This document shows, one piece after another, positions 42,723 through 51,951 of a stretch of DNA of 64,000 nt. The notes beneath the pieces are model-generated. The model was not told the DNA's origin, did not search any database, and saw only the letters and a list, made by a program, of their open reading frames with translations. The number at the start of each line of letters is the position of its first letter. The first letter of the stretch is position 1. Source of the stretch: Pontibacter ummariensis (GTDB lineage Bacteria; Bacteroidota; Bacteroidia; Cytophagales; Hymenobacteraceae). The stretch covers positions 18,987 to 82,986 of the forward strand of contig NZ_FZOQ01000024.1 of NCBI RefSeq assembly GCF_900188175.1. The letters are read 5' to 3'. The position numbers were made by a program, and so were the translations under genes.

Positions 42723-45700
42723 CTACAGCTTCACACCCTGTGAATTATCCTTTATCTCCCAATCTATGAGCAGGTTGTTGGGGTCTATGCCGGCAAAGGC
42801 TGGCTTGCCAGGCACTGTTACCGTAATTCTTTGCTTAGCGGAGTTTATGCGATGCTTCCGCTGGTAAAGCAACTTGCCTGAGTCCTGCCCTTTTTCCGCA
42901 GGGGCGAAAACTCCGATCTCCACCCAATCATTCATTGGTAGCTTCGTTTCTACGCCAATACTGTCCACGACAAACTTCCGTGCCTGCACGTTAAGGGTTA
43001 CCTGCCATTTCCCTGCTTCAACTCGTTTCGCTGTGGCTTGCTCAGTGCTCAGCTCCCAGAAAGTGTTCTTCTCAAAGAGATCATAAAGCAGGGGTTGGAG
43101 CGAGTCAGGCGTTACGGCCTGCAATTCGTGGTACAGATCAAGCGAAGTAGGTAGCGGGGGCTTTCCGGAGCCATGCTTCTCCAGCAATTGCCGGAGTGCA
43201 CCATTTACCTTATCCCTTCCTACATACTGGCTCATTGCATATAATGCAAAAGGACCTTTACGGTAATTTTGGTACCAGTCATTTGCCTGCAGCAGCGGAA
43301 CGGCAGCCTGTGTTTTCGGAGTCTTATACTCTTCACGCAAAAAGCTTAACAGCCGCTGCAGATACTCCGATCCATACTTATCTTCCAGCACACCCATAGC
43401 GGAGTACCACGCCATGCTCTCGGAAAGCAAACCTGCCCCTTCTGCATGAGCCGGATCAAGCTGGTTGCCCCACCACTGGTGCGCCACCTCGTGTGCCACC
43501 ACCGCCGTCACCAGGTCGAACTTTCGCTTGTCCTTATCCGGGTTCATGAGAAAGAAACCTTCACCGGCTGTGATATTGATGGGGGCGGCGTGGTTTCCAA
43601 ACCCATATCCCGGATAGGCTACAAACCGAATCGTACGGTGTGGGTATGGGCCAAATTCTTTACTGTAATGTTCTAAAGAAGCCTGCACACTTTGCACCAT
43701 GCGCTCCAGGTTGTGTGTCTGCCCCGGATCATAGTAGATCTGTATGCTTACATCCTGCCCTGAACCGGCTGCATGATTCTTCCACATCCCTTCACGCACG
43801 GCATAGTTACCTGAGAAGAAATAATACTCATTCCGGATAGTAGCATCTGTCGCGTAATGGAAGTAGCGCCGGTTTCCTTCTGTCCATGTCCGCTGCAATA
43901 CGCCGGGCGCCACCACTACCTGGTCCATGTCTGTGCTCACTACTGCTTCAAAAGTAATCCGCTCTGCAAACGGTGACTCCATACGTGCTTTCTCATCATA
44001 AAGCGAAGGAGTTGCGGGACGTGAAGCGAGTCCATACTTTTTGCGGGAACCAGCATCATCCAGTTCCCGATAGGATTGATAGCCAATAGCAGGCAGCCAT
44101 TCATAGTTTCGGAAGTTGGTGCTGTTTGGTGTTACCGAGACATCAGCGCCGTTGTTAGAGAAGCTACGCCCTCCCACCTGCACTTCAAAGCTAAGTTGCA
44201 GGGAGTCGCCGGGCTGGAGTGGCTTTTCTAACGCATAAATGTGATACCCCAGCTGTTTATCTTCAAGTTTATTGGCAGCAGGTTGGTTAAAAACCATAGC
44301 CTTTGTTTCAACTCCTGGCGCTGTGGCTACATGTACAGCGTCTAGGGGCATCTTGTGCTGGTTCACGAGCAGGTAAGTGCCTTTAACGGTTGCTGTTCGT
44401 TCTTCCGGGTATATCTCTACCTGCAAGTTTGCACTGATCTGCCGGGGCTGCGGAATCAGATAGTATTTACCGTACAATTGCTCATACTGCGCTTGCCGCT
44501 CTGCTAGCTCCGATGAAGACAGGTAATTGTTCAGAACATTGGTATTGTAGTAGATGAAGCCACCAAATACCAGAATGCCCGCTACTGCCACCGTAGCAAC
44601 TATAGCTGTGGAGCGAGTAATGCGACGTTTAGCCAGGTTTAAACGTGACCTTAGCTTTCCTTCCCTGCCCCGCACCCAAAACAGTTTTGCCACGACAGCC
44701 AGCAACAGCGCCCACGACACCCAGTACAGTTTGAACCACAGCCACGGCTCCAGCGATAAGTTAAAGCCGGCCATCGTAGTATACGACCACGCCGGGCTGG
44801 CACTATAGATAAGTAGCTTATGCCCGATGCCAAGACTCGGAGCAAACGCGATAAAGCCGTAGGCAAGCAGGGCAAAAAAATGTCCCAGGTATTTTTGATT
44901 GACCAGCACATGCACCACAAGCGCGAGCAGGGCAAAGAGCAGACATTCAACCAGCTGAAGTCCAAATAGTGCCATTACGTACAGCCCTACCTCAACAGGG
45001 GCGCCGCCTATAACTGTTTGCGCAACGATGCCTGCAATCATCAGGAACGCTAACCAAACGATAAGCATGAAGCTTAAGGCCAGGAACTTGCTCCCGAACA
45101 GCACCCATTCCGGCACCGGGGCAGTGTTGGCAATCTCATTGATGCCTGTTTCTCTTTCCTTCCAAACCAGTTCCCCGGCATAAAAGACAGTAAGCAGCGT
45201 AATTAAGATCCAGAAGGACTTAATTTCTACCAGTGGTGCTGTTAGAAAGTTTACCATATGATCCGTTCTGGGCAGCAAAGGCACGTCTTTGGCTTCCAAA
45301 TTTCCGGGTATGGCAAAGCCTACCAGCAGGGCAAGGGCAACCAGCAACAGAAGCCCGATGCGGCCTTTTGCGAGTTGCAGAAAGGCTTTCCAGGTGATAA
45401 CGCAAAGCTGCTGCAGGTGCATTGTAAAACCAAAAACACCTTGTACCTGGGCTAAGCTGCTCCCCTGCTCCCATTTCAGCCACTCCTGCGCTGGCATGTT
45501 TGTTACTGATTCGATTGAATGCTTTTTGTTACCACCTGTTGTTGACTGAACAAACCTGAAACGACGATGCGTGAAAAACAGAAGCCCTACCGCAACACTG
45601 AGCCAAATTATACGGTTTAAAAGCAGCGGTCCCTCCAGTGTAAGCAGGCGCGTATTCACTTCCAGCGGACTCCATTCCCCTGACAGTTGATTTAAAACAA

Positions 45701-46337
45701 AGCTGAAATTAATGGGATCTATCAGATTCGCCCATGCTTTTGCATCTTGCAGAACCAATTCTAAAACAAATGCACACACAAAGAGAAACACACCACCCAG
45801 GTAACTTGCCATGGGTCGTCGGGTGAGTGCCGCTAACGAGAACTGAATAGCCGTAACGATAAATATATTAGGCAGCAATAGGTAGAAAAAGCTGGTCAGA
45901 TAAGCTGTTAACCGGAACGGCCCCATCACTTCAGGCTCTACACCAGTAAAGTACAGGGAGAACAGAATGCTCAGCGGAATGGAGAGCAGAACAACTAAAT
46001 TAAGCAGGCATGCGGCAAGAAACCGCCCTCCCAGGTAAGTGGCTTTACTGGTTGGCGTGGTGTAAGTGAGCGAATGCATGCGCGTCTGCACATCCCGGGC
46101 AGCGGCATCGCCAGCCACAGATCCACCTAACGGAAGCCAGAACAAAATGCACAGCGCGGTGACAGCCGCTATCACAATAGGTGCATTCAGTAAGAAATAA
46201 CCTTCCCGGGCATCACTTAAATAATTGGCGATTACCCATAAAAAAGCAAGCACAGCCACGACACAGAAGTACAGCCAGGTAGAAAGGCTGCGAATCTGAT
46301 AGGCAAACTCCAGCTGAAAAATTTTCCGGAACTTCAT
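42723..46337 (-). CDS. ABC-2 type permease fused to an M1-family aminopeptidase
   Basis: A 1204-residue membrane protein. The N-terminal half (residues 1-600) holds two ABC-2-type permease blocks of about six helices each, starting MKFRKIFQLEFAYQIRSLSTWLYF. A further helix near 600-620 leads to an extracytoplasmic M1 peptidase domain, with H949-E-V-A-H953-QWWG and a downstream SES glutamate (Glu973) as the third zinc ligand. Such fusions occur in Bacteroidota. The 4-bp overlap with the ATPase gene indicates one transporter. It may cleave the exported or an envelope peptide, but the substrate is unknown. All key peptidase residues appear present. Confidence 0.88.
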   Translation of the reverse strand: MKFRKIFQLEFAYQIRSLSTWLYFCVVAVLAFLWVIANYLSDAREGYFLLNAPIVIAAVTALCILFWLPLGGSVAGDAAARDVQTRMHSLTYTTPTSKATYLGGRFLAACLLNLVVLLSIPLSILFSLYFTGVEPEVMGPFRLTAYLTSFFYLLLPNIFIVTAIQFSLAALTRRPMASYLGGVFLFVCAFVLELVLQDAKAWANLIDPINFSFVLNQLSGEWSPLEVNTRLLTLEGPLLLNRIIWLSVAVGLLFFTHRRFRFVQSTTGGNKKHSIESVTNMPAQEWLKWEQGSSLAQVQGVFGFTMHLQQLCVITWKAFLQLAKGRIGLLLLVALALLVGFAIPGNLEAKDVPLLPRTDHMVNFLTAPLVEIKSFWILITLLTVFYAGELVWKERETGINEIANTAPVPEWVLFGSKFLALSFMLIVWLAFLMIAGIVAQTVIGGAPVEVGLYVMALFGLQLVECLLFALLALVVHVLVNQKYLGHFFALLAYGFIAFAPSLGIGHKLLIYSASPAWSYTTMAGFNLSLEPWLWFKLYWVSWALLLAVVAKLFWVRGREGKLRSRLNLAKRRITRSTAIVATVAVAGILVFGGFIYYNTNVLNNYLSSSELAERQAQYEQLYGKYYLIPQPRQISANLQVEIYPEERTATVKGTYLLVNQHKMPLDAVHVATAPGVETKAMVFNQPAANKLEDKQLGYHIYALEKPLQPGDSLQLSFEVQVGGRSFSNNGADVSVTPNSTNFRNYEWLPAIGYQSYRELDDAGSRKKYGLASRPATPSLYDEKARMESPFAERITFEAVVSTDMDQVVVAPGVLQRTWTEGNRRYFHYATDATIRNEYYFFSGNYAVREGMWKNHAAGSGQDVSIQIYYDPGQTHNLERMVQSVQASLEHYSKEFGPYPHRTIRFVAYPGYGFGNHAAPINITAGEGFFLMNPDKDKRKFDLVTAVVAHEVAHQWWGNQLDPAHAEGAGLLSESMAWYSAMGVLEDKYGSEYLQRLLSFLREEYKTPKTQAAVPLLQANDWYQNYRKGPFALYAMSQYVGRDKVNGALRQLLEKHGSGKPPLPTSLDLYHELQAVTPDSLQPLLYDLFEKNTFWELSTEQATAKRVEAGKWQVTLNVQARKFVVDSIGVETKLPMNDWVEIGVFAPAEKGQDSGKLLYQRKHRINSAKQRITVTVPGKPAFAGIDPNNLLIDWEIKDNSQGVKL

Positions 46338-47254
46338 ATGCTTACCTCCTCTACTTTCTGATAAACTTTGTTAAAGCCTGCCATGGTACTGAAGTATACA
46401 TCTTCCAGGTCCGGCTCCACCAACTCAAAACCGTTTCCAGGATTCTCCGCCCTGTACACATGCACGATGGTACGCCCGCTAAACAGTTTGGCAGAAATAA
46501 CCTGCTGCTCCTGGCCCAGTGCATGCAACTCGTCCTTAGAAATCAGTTTCCGCCAGATACGGCCTTTCAGCGCATCTACTGCCTGTATCGGCTCAGCCTC
46601 CAATAGGATTTTCCCTTTGTTGATGATCGCCATGTTGGTACACAGCTCCGAAACATCTTCCACAATGTGGGTGGACAGGATTACCACACTATTCTCCCCC
46701 AATTCACTGAGCAGGTTCAGGAAACGTACGCGCTCAGCCGGGTCCAGGCCTGCCGTAGGTTCGTCCACTATAAGCAGCTTTGGATTACCCAGCAGTGCCA
46801 CGGCCACCCCGAAGCGCTGCTTCATCCCCCCGGAGTAGCCACCCAGCTTTTGCCTGCGCTTGTCCCAGAGATTTGTCTGTTTAAGTAAACGCTCCACCAC
46901 CTCTTTGCGGGCAGCGCGGCTGGTAATGCCTTTAAGAACAGCGAAGTAATCCAGCAGGTCTTCTGCGTTCACCTTCGGGTAGAGCCCGAACTCCTGGGGC
47001 AGGTAACCCAGCGTCTGGCGCACTTCTTCTTTCTGGCGCAGCACGTCTATTTCTCCCAGATGTATACTTCCTTCATCCGGCTCCTGGAGCGTGGCCAGCG
47101 TGCGCATGAGGGTGGATTTTCCCGCACCGTTTGGCCCCAGCAGGCCATACATGCCTGCTGGAATGGTGAGATTGACGTTACTCAGAGCTTTTACCCCGTT
47201 GGCGTAGGTCTTTGATACATTGCGGATGGACAAACTGATCTGGTGATTTTCCAT
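46334..47254 (-). CDS. ABC transporter ATP-binding protein
   Basis: A 306-residue ATPase. Walker A GPNGAGKST, Q-loop YLPQEFG, signature YSGGMKQR, Walker B LLIVDEPTAGLD and H-loop STHIV are all present in the first 220 residues. The C-terminal extension of about 80 residues ends EDVYFSTMAGFNKVYQK, as in CcmA/NatA-type ATPases that pair with ABC-2 permeases. It is the first gene of the two-gene operon, overlapping the permease/peptidase gene by 4 bp. The divergent LytS/LytTR pair may regulate it. Confidence 0.93.
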   Translation of the reverse strand: MENHQISLSIRNVSKTYANGVKALSNVNLTIPAGMYGLLGPNGAGKSTLMRTLATLQEPDEGSIHLGEIDVLRQKEEVRQTLGYLPQEFGLYPKVNAEDLLDYFAVLKGITSRAARKEVVERLLKQTNLWDKRRQKLGGYSGGMKQRFGVAVALLGNPKLLIVDEPTAGLDPAERVRFLNLLSELGENSVVILSTHIVEDVSELCTNMAIINKGKILLEAEPIQAVDALKGRIWRKLISKDELHALGQEQQVISAKLFSGRTIVHVYRAENPGNGFELVEPDLEDVYFSTMAGFNKVYQKVEEVSI

Positions 47255-47307
47255 AGTTCTTATGTTTTAGTGTTTTTGATCAGAATAAAAGAAATAAAGC
47301 GTCAGAA

Positions 47308-47425
47308 AGACTGTCCCCTTGAGGGACTACAGGGGGGTAATCGTCTGCTGATAATCCACTTAGGCAAATTGAATACTCCTTCAACTGTAATAAACACCCC
47401 TATAGTCCCCTCAAGGGGACAGTTT
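47308..47425. repeat. pair of inverted ~31-bp repeats in an intergenic region
   Basis: A left unit at about 47308-47339 (GACTGTCCCCTTGAGGG, then ACTACAGGGG) and a right unit at about 47394-47425 (the reverse complement of ACTGTCCCCTTGAGGGG, then ACTATAGGGG) face each other across about 55 bp. They match at most positions with a one-base gap. Each also contains the near-palindrome CCCCTTGAGGGG. The structure looks like a small non-coding mobile repeat (MITE-like) or a regulatory dyad. The rest of 47255-47648 is AT-rich and without genes. Confidence 0.6.
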
Positions 47426-47636
47426 ACAAAAGCATCTTTAAAGCACTTTCCCACTCATTTTCAGAATAAAGGAAAAAGGACACCACAGGAAATCAAAAAA
47501 CGATATGCTTAAGCTGTAGAGTAATCTACCAATGGCTGGTTTGCATCCGCCAAAGCGCTTGCAGGGTCAAGAGGCGGTTTCGTAGATTGGTAGCAGGTTC
47601 CTGCCGAGTAGGTAGTAAGAAAATGGCCGGATAAAA

Positions 47637-47644
47637 TATCTTTG
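47637..47644 (+). promoter_or_regulatory. consensus -7 box (TATCTTTG) before the LytS-type kinase gene
   Basis: TATCTTTG matches TAnnTTTG exactly. It lies only 4 bp before the first possible start codon (GTG 47649), so transcription would begin at or just after that codon. The message would then be nearly leaderless from GTG 47658 or a later start. No -33 TTG was found at the ideal distance. Confidence 0.45.
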
Positions 47645-47648
47645 TTTT

Positions 47649-48686
47649 GTGGAGAGAGTGAAAAAGATTTTTGTGCTGGTCCATCTCGTGCTGTGGACGC
47701 TGTGGACTCTGCTGGTAATCTTGCAGCTAAGCCAAGATGATGACCAGTGGCCTACCTTAACCACGGGTTTCATCCTGACGTGCCTGCTTGTTTTTTACGG
47801 CCATTTCTATTTGCTCACCAGCTATTCGGGTAAGAAAAAGAAGCGAGATTATTATCTCAGGCTTATAGCAATCATGCTGATCGGCCCACTTCCCTTTGTG
47901 ATTTTACATCCTAAAGGATTGGAGACATGGGATAATTCCTCCGACTACTACATGATGACCTTAGTCACGATTGTACCTCTCTTTACATTTCTGGGATGGT
48001 TGGCAAGAATTACGGAGAACCTTGTGCTTAATACGATCAGAAAAGAGCAACTGGAAAAACAGGCCGTAGAAGCTGAATTGCATTACCTGAAGTCACAGAT
48101 CAACCCGCATTTTCTGTTCAACACCCTCAATAATATCCATACCTTGGTTTACAAGCAGGCTCCCGCGGCCCCCGAAGCTGTACTTCGTCTGTCCTCCCTG
48201 ATGCGCTACATGATCTATGAGTCAAATTCGGCCACCGTGCCCCTATTACTGGAAATGAACTACCTGCAGGATTATGTGAGCTTGCAGCAACTCCGGTATA
48301 AAAAGAGCCCGGTGGTGGACTTGGAAGTAAAAGGAGACATAACATCCTGCCACATTGCTCCGCTGCTGTTCATACACCTGATGGAGAACGCTTACAAACA
48401 CAGCCCTGCACGATTGGAGCCCGGAGATATAAAGGTTAAAATTGAAGTAAAAGAAAATACGCTTACCTTCAATATACAAAATCCGATCAGTAAGAATCCT
48501 GGCAATACTTTGGAAGAACCGGGCGGTATAGGGCTGCCGAATGTTCGGAAAAGACTGGCCTTACTGTACCCCGAGAAGCATAATCTGGAGATAGATAACC
48601 TGGGTGAAATATTTGTAGTTACGTTAAAGGTCCACGGTCTGCACACGCAAGCACATGAAAGCGAAGCTCACCTGCTATATAATTGA
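47649..48686 (+). CDS. LytS-type sensor histidine kinase
   Basis: About 345 residues. Four hydrophobic helices in the first 130 residues (VLVHLVLWTLWTLLVILQL; TGFILTCLLVFYGHFYLLTSY; two more) are followed by the His_kinase block LKSQINPHFLFNTLNNIHTLVY, with the phospho-acceptor His in NPHFLFN, and an HATPase domain (LLFIHLMENAYKHS; GGIGLPNVRKRL). No ATG is available; GTG 47649 or GTG 47658 starts it. The response regulator gene overlaps its end by 32 bp. It diverges from the ABC ATPase/peptidase operon. Confidence 0.9.
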   Translation: MERVKKIFVLVHLVLWTLWTLLVILQLSQDDDQWPTLTTGFILTCLLVFYGHFYLLTSYSGKKKKRDYYLRLIAIMLIGPLPFVILHPKGLETWDNSSDYYMMTLVTIVPLFTFLGWLARITENLVLNTIRKEQLEKQAVEAELHYLKSQINPHFLFNTLNNIHTLVYKQAPAAPEAVLRLSSLMRYMIYESNSATVPLLLEMNYLQDYVSLQQLRYKKSPVVDLEVKGDITSCHIAPLLFIHLMENAYKHSPARLEPGDIKVKIEVKENTLTFNIQNPISKNPGNTLEEPGGIGLPNVRKRLALLYPEKHNLEIDNLGEIFVVTLKVHGLHTQAHESEAHLLYN

Positions 48687-49380
48687 CGACGAGCACCTGG
48701 CCCAGGAAATCCTGGAAGAGTATGTGGCTAAAGTTCCGTTCCTGGAGCTGAAAGGCAGCTTTATGAGCCCTTTGGAAGCAGCAGCGCAATTAGAACAAGA
48801 CAAGCCGGACCTGCTTTTTCTGGACATTAACATGCCGGACCTGGACGGGCTCAGCTTCATTCCGATGCTGAACCCCAAGCCCATGATCATCCTGACGACG
48901 GCCTACGATCAGTATGCTCTGAAGGCGTTTGACTTAGAGGTAAAAGACTATCTGGTGAAGCCTTTTTCTTTCGAACGGTTCTACAGGGGCGTACTGCGCC
49001 TGTATCAGGAACAGAGAGATAAGCAGCCCTCCACTGCGAAAGAAGCTGAAAGTAATCCAAAGCCAGAGCAGGATTTTATATTTCTGAAAGTGGGCCATCG
49101 CATCCAGAAAGTTGAAGTAGGCGAAGTCCTTTTTATAGAGGGTATGAAGGACTACCTGCGCATTCATACTCCACAGGAAAAGATCATGACCCTCATGAGC
49201 TTTGCAAAGCTGGAAGAATTACTTCCCGCCTCAAAATTTGCCCGGACGCACAGGTCCTTTATGGTAGCCATCGAGAAAATAGACCACATCGAGAAGAACA
49301 GGATCTGGATTTATGATCAGGTGATACCCATTAGCGACAGTTATAGCGAGAGCTTTTATAATAAGCTCAAGGGAATTTGA
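48655..49380 (+). CDS. LytTR-family response regulator
   Basis: A 241-residue regulator. The receiver (1-120) has YIIDDEHLAQEI and phospho-acceptor Asp57 (LLFLDINMPDLDG). The LytTR DNA-binding domain (about 140-238) contains FLKVGHRIQKVEVGEVLFIEGMKDYLRI and FARTHRSFMVAIEKIDHIEKNRI. It forms a two-component pair with the overlapping kinase gene and ends at a terminator. Likely targets are the divergent ABC genes, given their position. Confidence 0.92.
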   Translation: MKAKLTCYIIDDEHLAQEILEEYVAKVPFLELKGSFMSPLEAAAQLEQDKPDLLFLDINMPDLDGLSFIPMLNPKPMIILTTAYDQYALKAFDLEVKDYLVKPFSFERFYRGVLRLYQEQRDKQPSTAKEAESNPKPEQDFIFLKVGHRIQKVEVGEVLFIEGMKDYLRIHTPQEKIMTLMSFAKLEELLPASKFARTHRSFMVAIEKIDHIEKNRIWIYDQVIPISDSYSESFYNKLKGI

Positions 49381-49454
49381 GCCTTACTTCTCTCTACAAA
49401 AGCTCCCCAATCCTTGTGGAAGTGATTCGATAATTCCATCCTTTGGTCTACATG

Positions 49455-49485
49455 AAAGGCCTCCAGTTACCTCTGGCGGCCTTTT
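49455..49485 (+). terminator. terminator after the LytTR regulator gene
   Basis: The stem of AAAGGCC-CCAG with CTGG-GGCCTTT has one mismatch and a six-base loop, followed by T residues. It lies 75 bp after the stop at 49380. Confidence 0.65.
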
Positions 49486-49833
49486 ACTTTTTGTGCTTTC
49501 TCGTCCCCCAACGGCGGTTACAATTTCTCTAAAGGGAAGGCCTATGGTCAAAGGTTGATGGGCAAGTTATAAACGGTGTAAGTACGGGCGCCGAGAACTA
49601 CACGCCTGCACACGGTTACCAGTTACAGAAAACGCGAAGGGCTTAAGGTTGGGTTTAGCCACATCAGCTTAGAGACTTCTCTCTTTATAATATTATATTT
49701 CATATTTTACTTATAAACTTTTTAATAAGCAAGGTGTCACAAAAACTGAGTAGAAGTTACGGAAAAGGATGGATGCTTTCGTAAAAGTTAAGGGTTAACC
49801 ACCATAGATTACCTCTACATAACTTTTAATCCT
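49486..49833. other. intergenic region with a possible decayed coding fragment
   Basis: Between about 49513 and 49641, reading on the plus strand gives GGYNFSKGKAYGQRLMGKL and, after a one-base shift, NGVSTGAENYTPAHGYQLQ. The composition is protein-like and may be a remnant of an exported protein, but I cannot name it. From 49680 the sequence is very AT-rich and probably contains the promoter of the gene at 49834. Confidence 0.3.
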
Positions 49834-50727
49834 ATGAAAGCACCAAACAAAGCGTACCTGCGCGAATTAAGAAGAGAATTTGGCTATCTCCCGGCATGGG
49901 AACCTACCAAGAAAATTGTATTGGGTACGGTAGGGGTATTTAAGAAAAACGCCTTCACCAAGCTAATGGAGCTAAAAGACTTGGGCATTGGTTTCGAAAT
50001 AGAGACCGACCATGAGCCCGGGAACCTGGAGTACACCTCTCCGAACGGCTTCTCGATCACAACCAAGGCGGCTGGAGCCCCCCGCATCCCCGGCAGCAGC
50101 ATACCAGAGGACAAAGCAGGCGTAATCTTCGACTTTAACAGAGAAAACTCTATCATCTTTAAGGTAAACGAGGCCAATACCCCTGTCATCAAAGACCTGA
50201 ACCATATCCAACATGAGGTGATCCGCCTGTACAAGGAGGGCCGTTGGGATAAGGACTGGGTGCTAGTGACCGAGGCCGTATACGCCAACCGCTGCACCCT
50301 GCTCATCTCCAATCACCGCAACGGCAAGGCAGAGCTGGTGGCAACAAGCGACTTTAACGTGGCCGACATCGATTTGGCCAGTGAAGTTTTCCAGAATAAC
50401 CAACACGCTTTCCGAGGCCTATCCGTGAACCTGGTGGCGCAGCAGAATATTTCACCGCTGTTTAAACTCATGCAGCTGAAGAGCAATAAGCGCATCTCGC
50501 CCGCACTACGCTCCATGGACGTAGCACCGATAGACCTGGTGACGCCGGTAACCGCAGACCAATACAGCCTGTACCTGGGCGAAGTAAGCTTTGAGGAGCT
50601 AGTGAAGCAGGAGGAAGAACTACTGGCACCGCAGGACGTGCTGCAGCGTGCCCTACAGATTGAGCCTCGCCGGGAGGTACAGGCTGGCTCCAGAGCTGAG
50701 GGGCAGCTTCTGTATGATATGAGATAA
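49834..50727 (+). CDS. hypothetical protein, 297 aa
   Basis: An ATG-started soluble protein with no signal peptide or membrane helix. It begins MKAPNKAYLRELRREFGYLPAW, with WEPTKKIVLGTVGVFKKNAFTKLMELKDLGIGFEI next, a pattern of short strands and a Gly-Val-Phe turn. A Lys/Glu-rich helical C-terminus follows (EELVKQEEELLAPQDVLQRAL), ending LLYDMR. I recognise no family. It stands alone with AT-rich upstream DNA and a 23-bp-stem terminator, so it is probably a real single-gene transcript. Base composition is like its neighbours. Confidence 0.6.
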   Translation: MKAPNKAYLRELRREFGYLPAWEPTKKIVLGTVGVFKKNAFTKLMELKDLGIGFEIETDHEPGNLEYTSPNGFSITTKAAGAPRIPGSSIPEDKAGVIFDFNRENSIIFKVNEANTPVIKDLNHIQHEVIRLYKEGRWDKDWVLVTEAVYANRCTLLISNHRNGKAELVATSDFNVADIDLASEVFQNNQHAFRGLSVNLVAQQNISPLFKLMQLKSNKRISPALRSMDVAPIDLVTPVTADQYSLYLGEVSFEELVKQEEELLAPQDVLQRALQIEPRREVQAGSRAEGQLLYDMR

Positions 50728-50747
50728 AACAAACTTTCGTTAGAATT

Positions 50748-50807
50748 CCAGCTTACGTGAAGTCCCTGCCGCTTTCGGGTGGCAGGGACTTCACGTAAGC
50801 TGGTTTT
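50748..50807 (+). terminator. strong Rho-independent terminator (23-bp stem)
   Basis: A perfect 23-bp stem (50748-50770 with 50781-50803), a ten-base loop and TTTT. It starts 20 bp after the stop of the 297-aa gene. Confidence 0.9.
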
Positions 50808-51049
50808 ATAGGACGGGTTGCAGCATCAACCTGGTTCTTCTAGTAGGTCTCAGAGGTACTCCGAGTAGAGCGCATTAACTGCAAATACCCTAGCCACAAA
50901 CGCCACTCCCTACAGCAGCACTGTTTTTTCCACCCTAATCGTGACAAGCATCATCTGACGGGAAGACCGGAATCATTTTAATGCATGGGCTATGTTGATA
51001 GCTTTGGCTTCATAAAGCATGAAGCAATCCTAGTATATGAGTAAGCGTT
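50808..51049 (+). promoter_or_regulatory. upstream region of USP gene E: FNR-type site and -7 box
   Basis: TGACAAGCATCA (50942-50953) fits TGAY-N4-RTCA; its centre is 102 bp before the USP ATG. A perfect TAnnTTTG box, TAGCTTTG (50999-51006), lies 45 nt after the site, which would place the site near -63 (class I position). A weaker TCATTTTA is 19 nt away, at the same offset as TCATTTCG upstream of paralogue C. The remaining sequence shows no gene. Confidence 0.55.
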
Positions 51050-51928
51050 ATGAAAACACTCCTTGTCCCAACCGACTTTTCTGATAATGCCACCAACGCC
51101 ATACGTTATGCTGTGGCCTTGGCAAATATCACCTCATGCAGGCTTGTCCTAGTCCATGTCATGGCCATACAGGTAATGACGACTGCGGAGAGCACAGCCT
51201 ACACTTCGTATGATCCCCGTGTACAGAGATATCACACTGATAAACTAAAGGCCATCGCACATCAGCTTCAACTAGAGAACGCCTTCAAATTTGAGGTTGG
51301 TTATGTATGCCAGTACGGCTCTTTCCATGATGTTCTGAACGAGCTGGCATCCAACATGCAGGCCGATTTGGTAGTAATGGGAGCCAGGGGTACTACCAAT
51401 TTTCTGGACAGGGCGTTTGGCACCACGGCCGCTACCTATATCAAAGAGGCTGTGTGCCCTGTGTTAGCTGTACCTGCAGCAGCAAGTTTGTCTGAACTTA
51501 AGACAATAGCCTTTGCCGCCGATTTCTCTGACAAAAACGACATCTTCTTACAGCAGCTGTTTCAGCTTGCGGAATCCCTTGGTGCAAAAGTCTGTCTGGT
51601 GCAAATAATAACAAAGCCCCAAGTTCCTACCGTAGCAGGTAATCTAGTGCCTCAGGACATTGCCAGCCGGTTTACAGACAGAAACTTCAGCGTAGCACAG
51701 GAAAAGGCTCACAGTGTAGCTGCAGGTATCAAACACTTTGTAAGTGAGAACAAGATAGACATCTTGGCTCTGGCCATCCATGAAAAGAGCTTTCTTCAGG
51801 ACCTGTTTCACAGGAGTATCTCGAAAAGGCTTGCTCTGGGAGCACACTTTCCCTTATTGGGCTTACCAGAGAAACCCTATTGGCTGCAAGACCTGCAACA
51901 GCATGAAAGCGAGGCTGTCACGGGCTGA
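51050..51928 (+). CDS. universal stress protein, two USP domains (E)
   Basis: A 292-residue tandem-USP protein, MKTLLVPTDFSDNATNAIRYAVALA. The ATP motif is intact: G-AR-G-TTNFLDRAF-G-TT, then CPVLAVPAAA. Domain 2 ends LAIHEKSFLQDLFHRSISK. It is a close paralogue of the USP at 34432. The downstream 51929-52247 region contains only a doubtful 57-codon frame. Confidence 0.9.
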   Translation: MKTLLVPTDFSDNATNAIRYAVALANITSCRLVLVHVMAIQVMTTAESTAYTSYDPRVQRYHTDKLKAIAHQLQLENAFKFEVGYVCQYGSFHDVLNELASNMQADLVVMGARGTTNFLDRAFGTTAATYIKEAVCPVLAVPAAASLSELKTIAFAADFSDKNDIFLQQLFQLAESLGAKVCLVQIITKPQVPTVAGNLVPQDIASRFTDRNFSVAQEKAHSVAAGIKHFVSENKIDILALAIHEKSFLQDLFHRSISKRLALGAHFPLLGLPEKPYWLQDLQQHESEAVTG

Positions 51929-51951
51929 TTGCAGATTCACCCTAACCCCAT

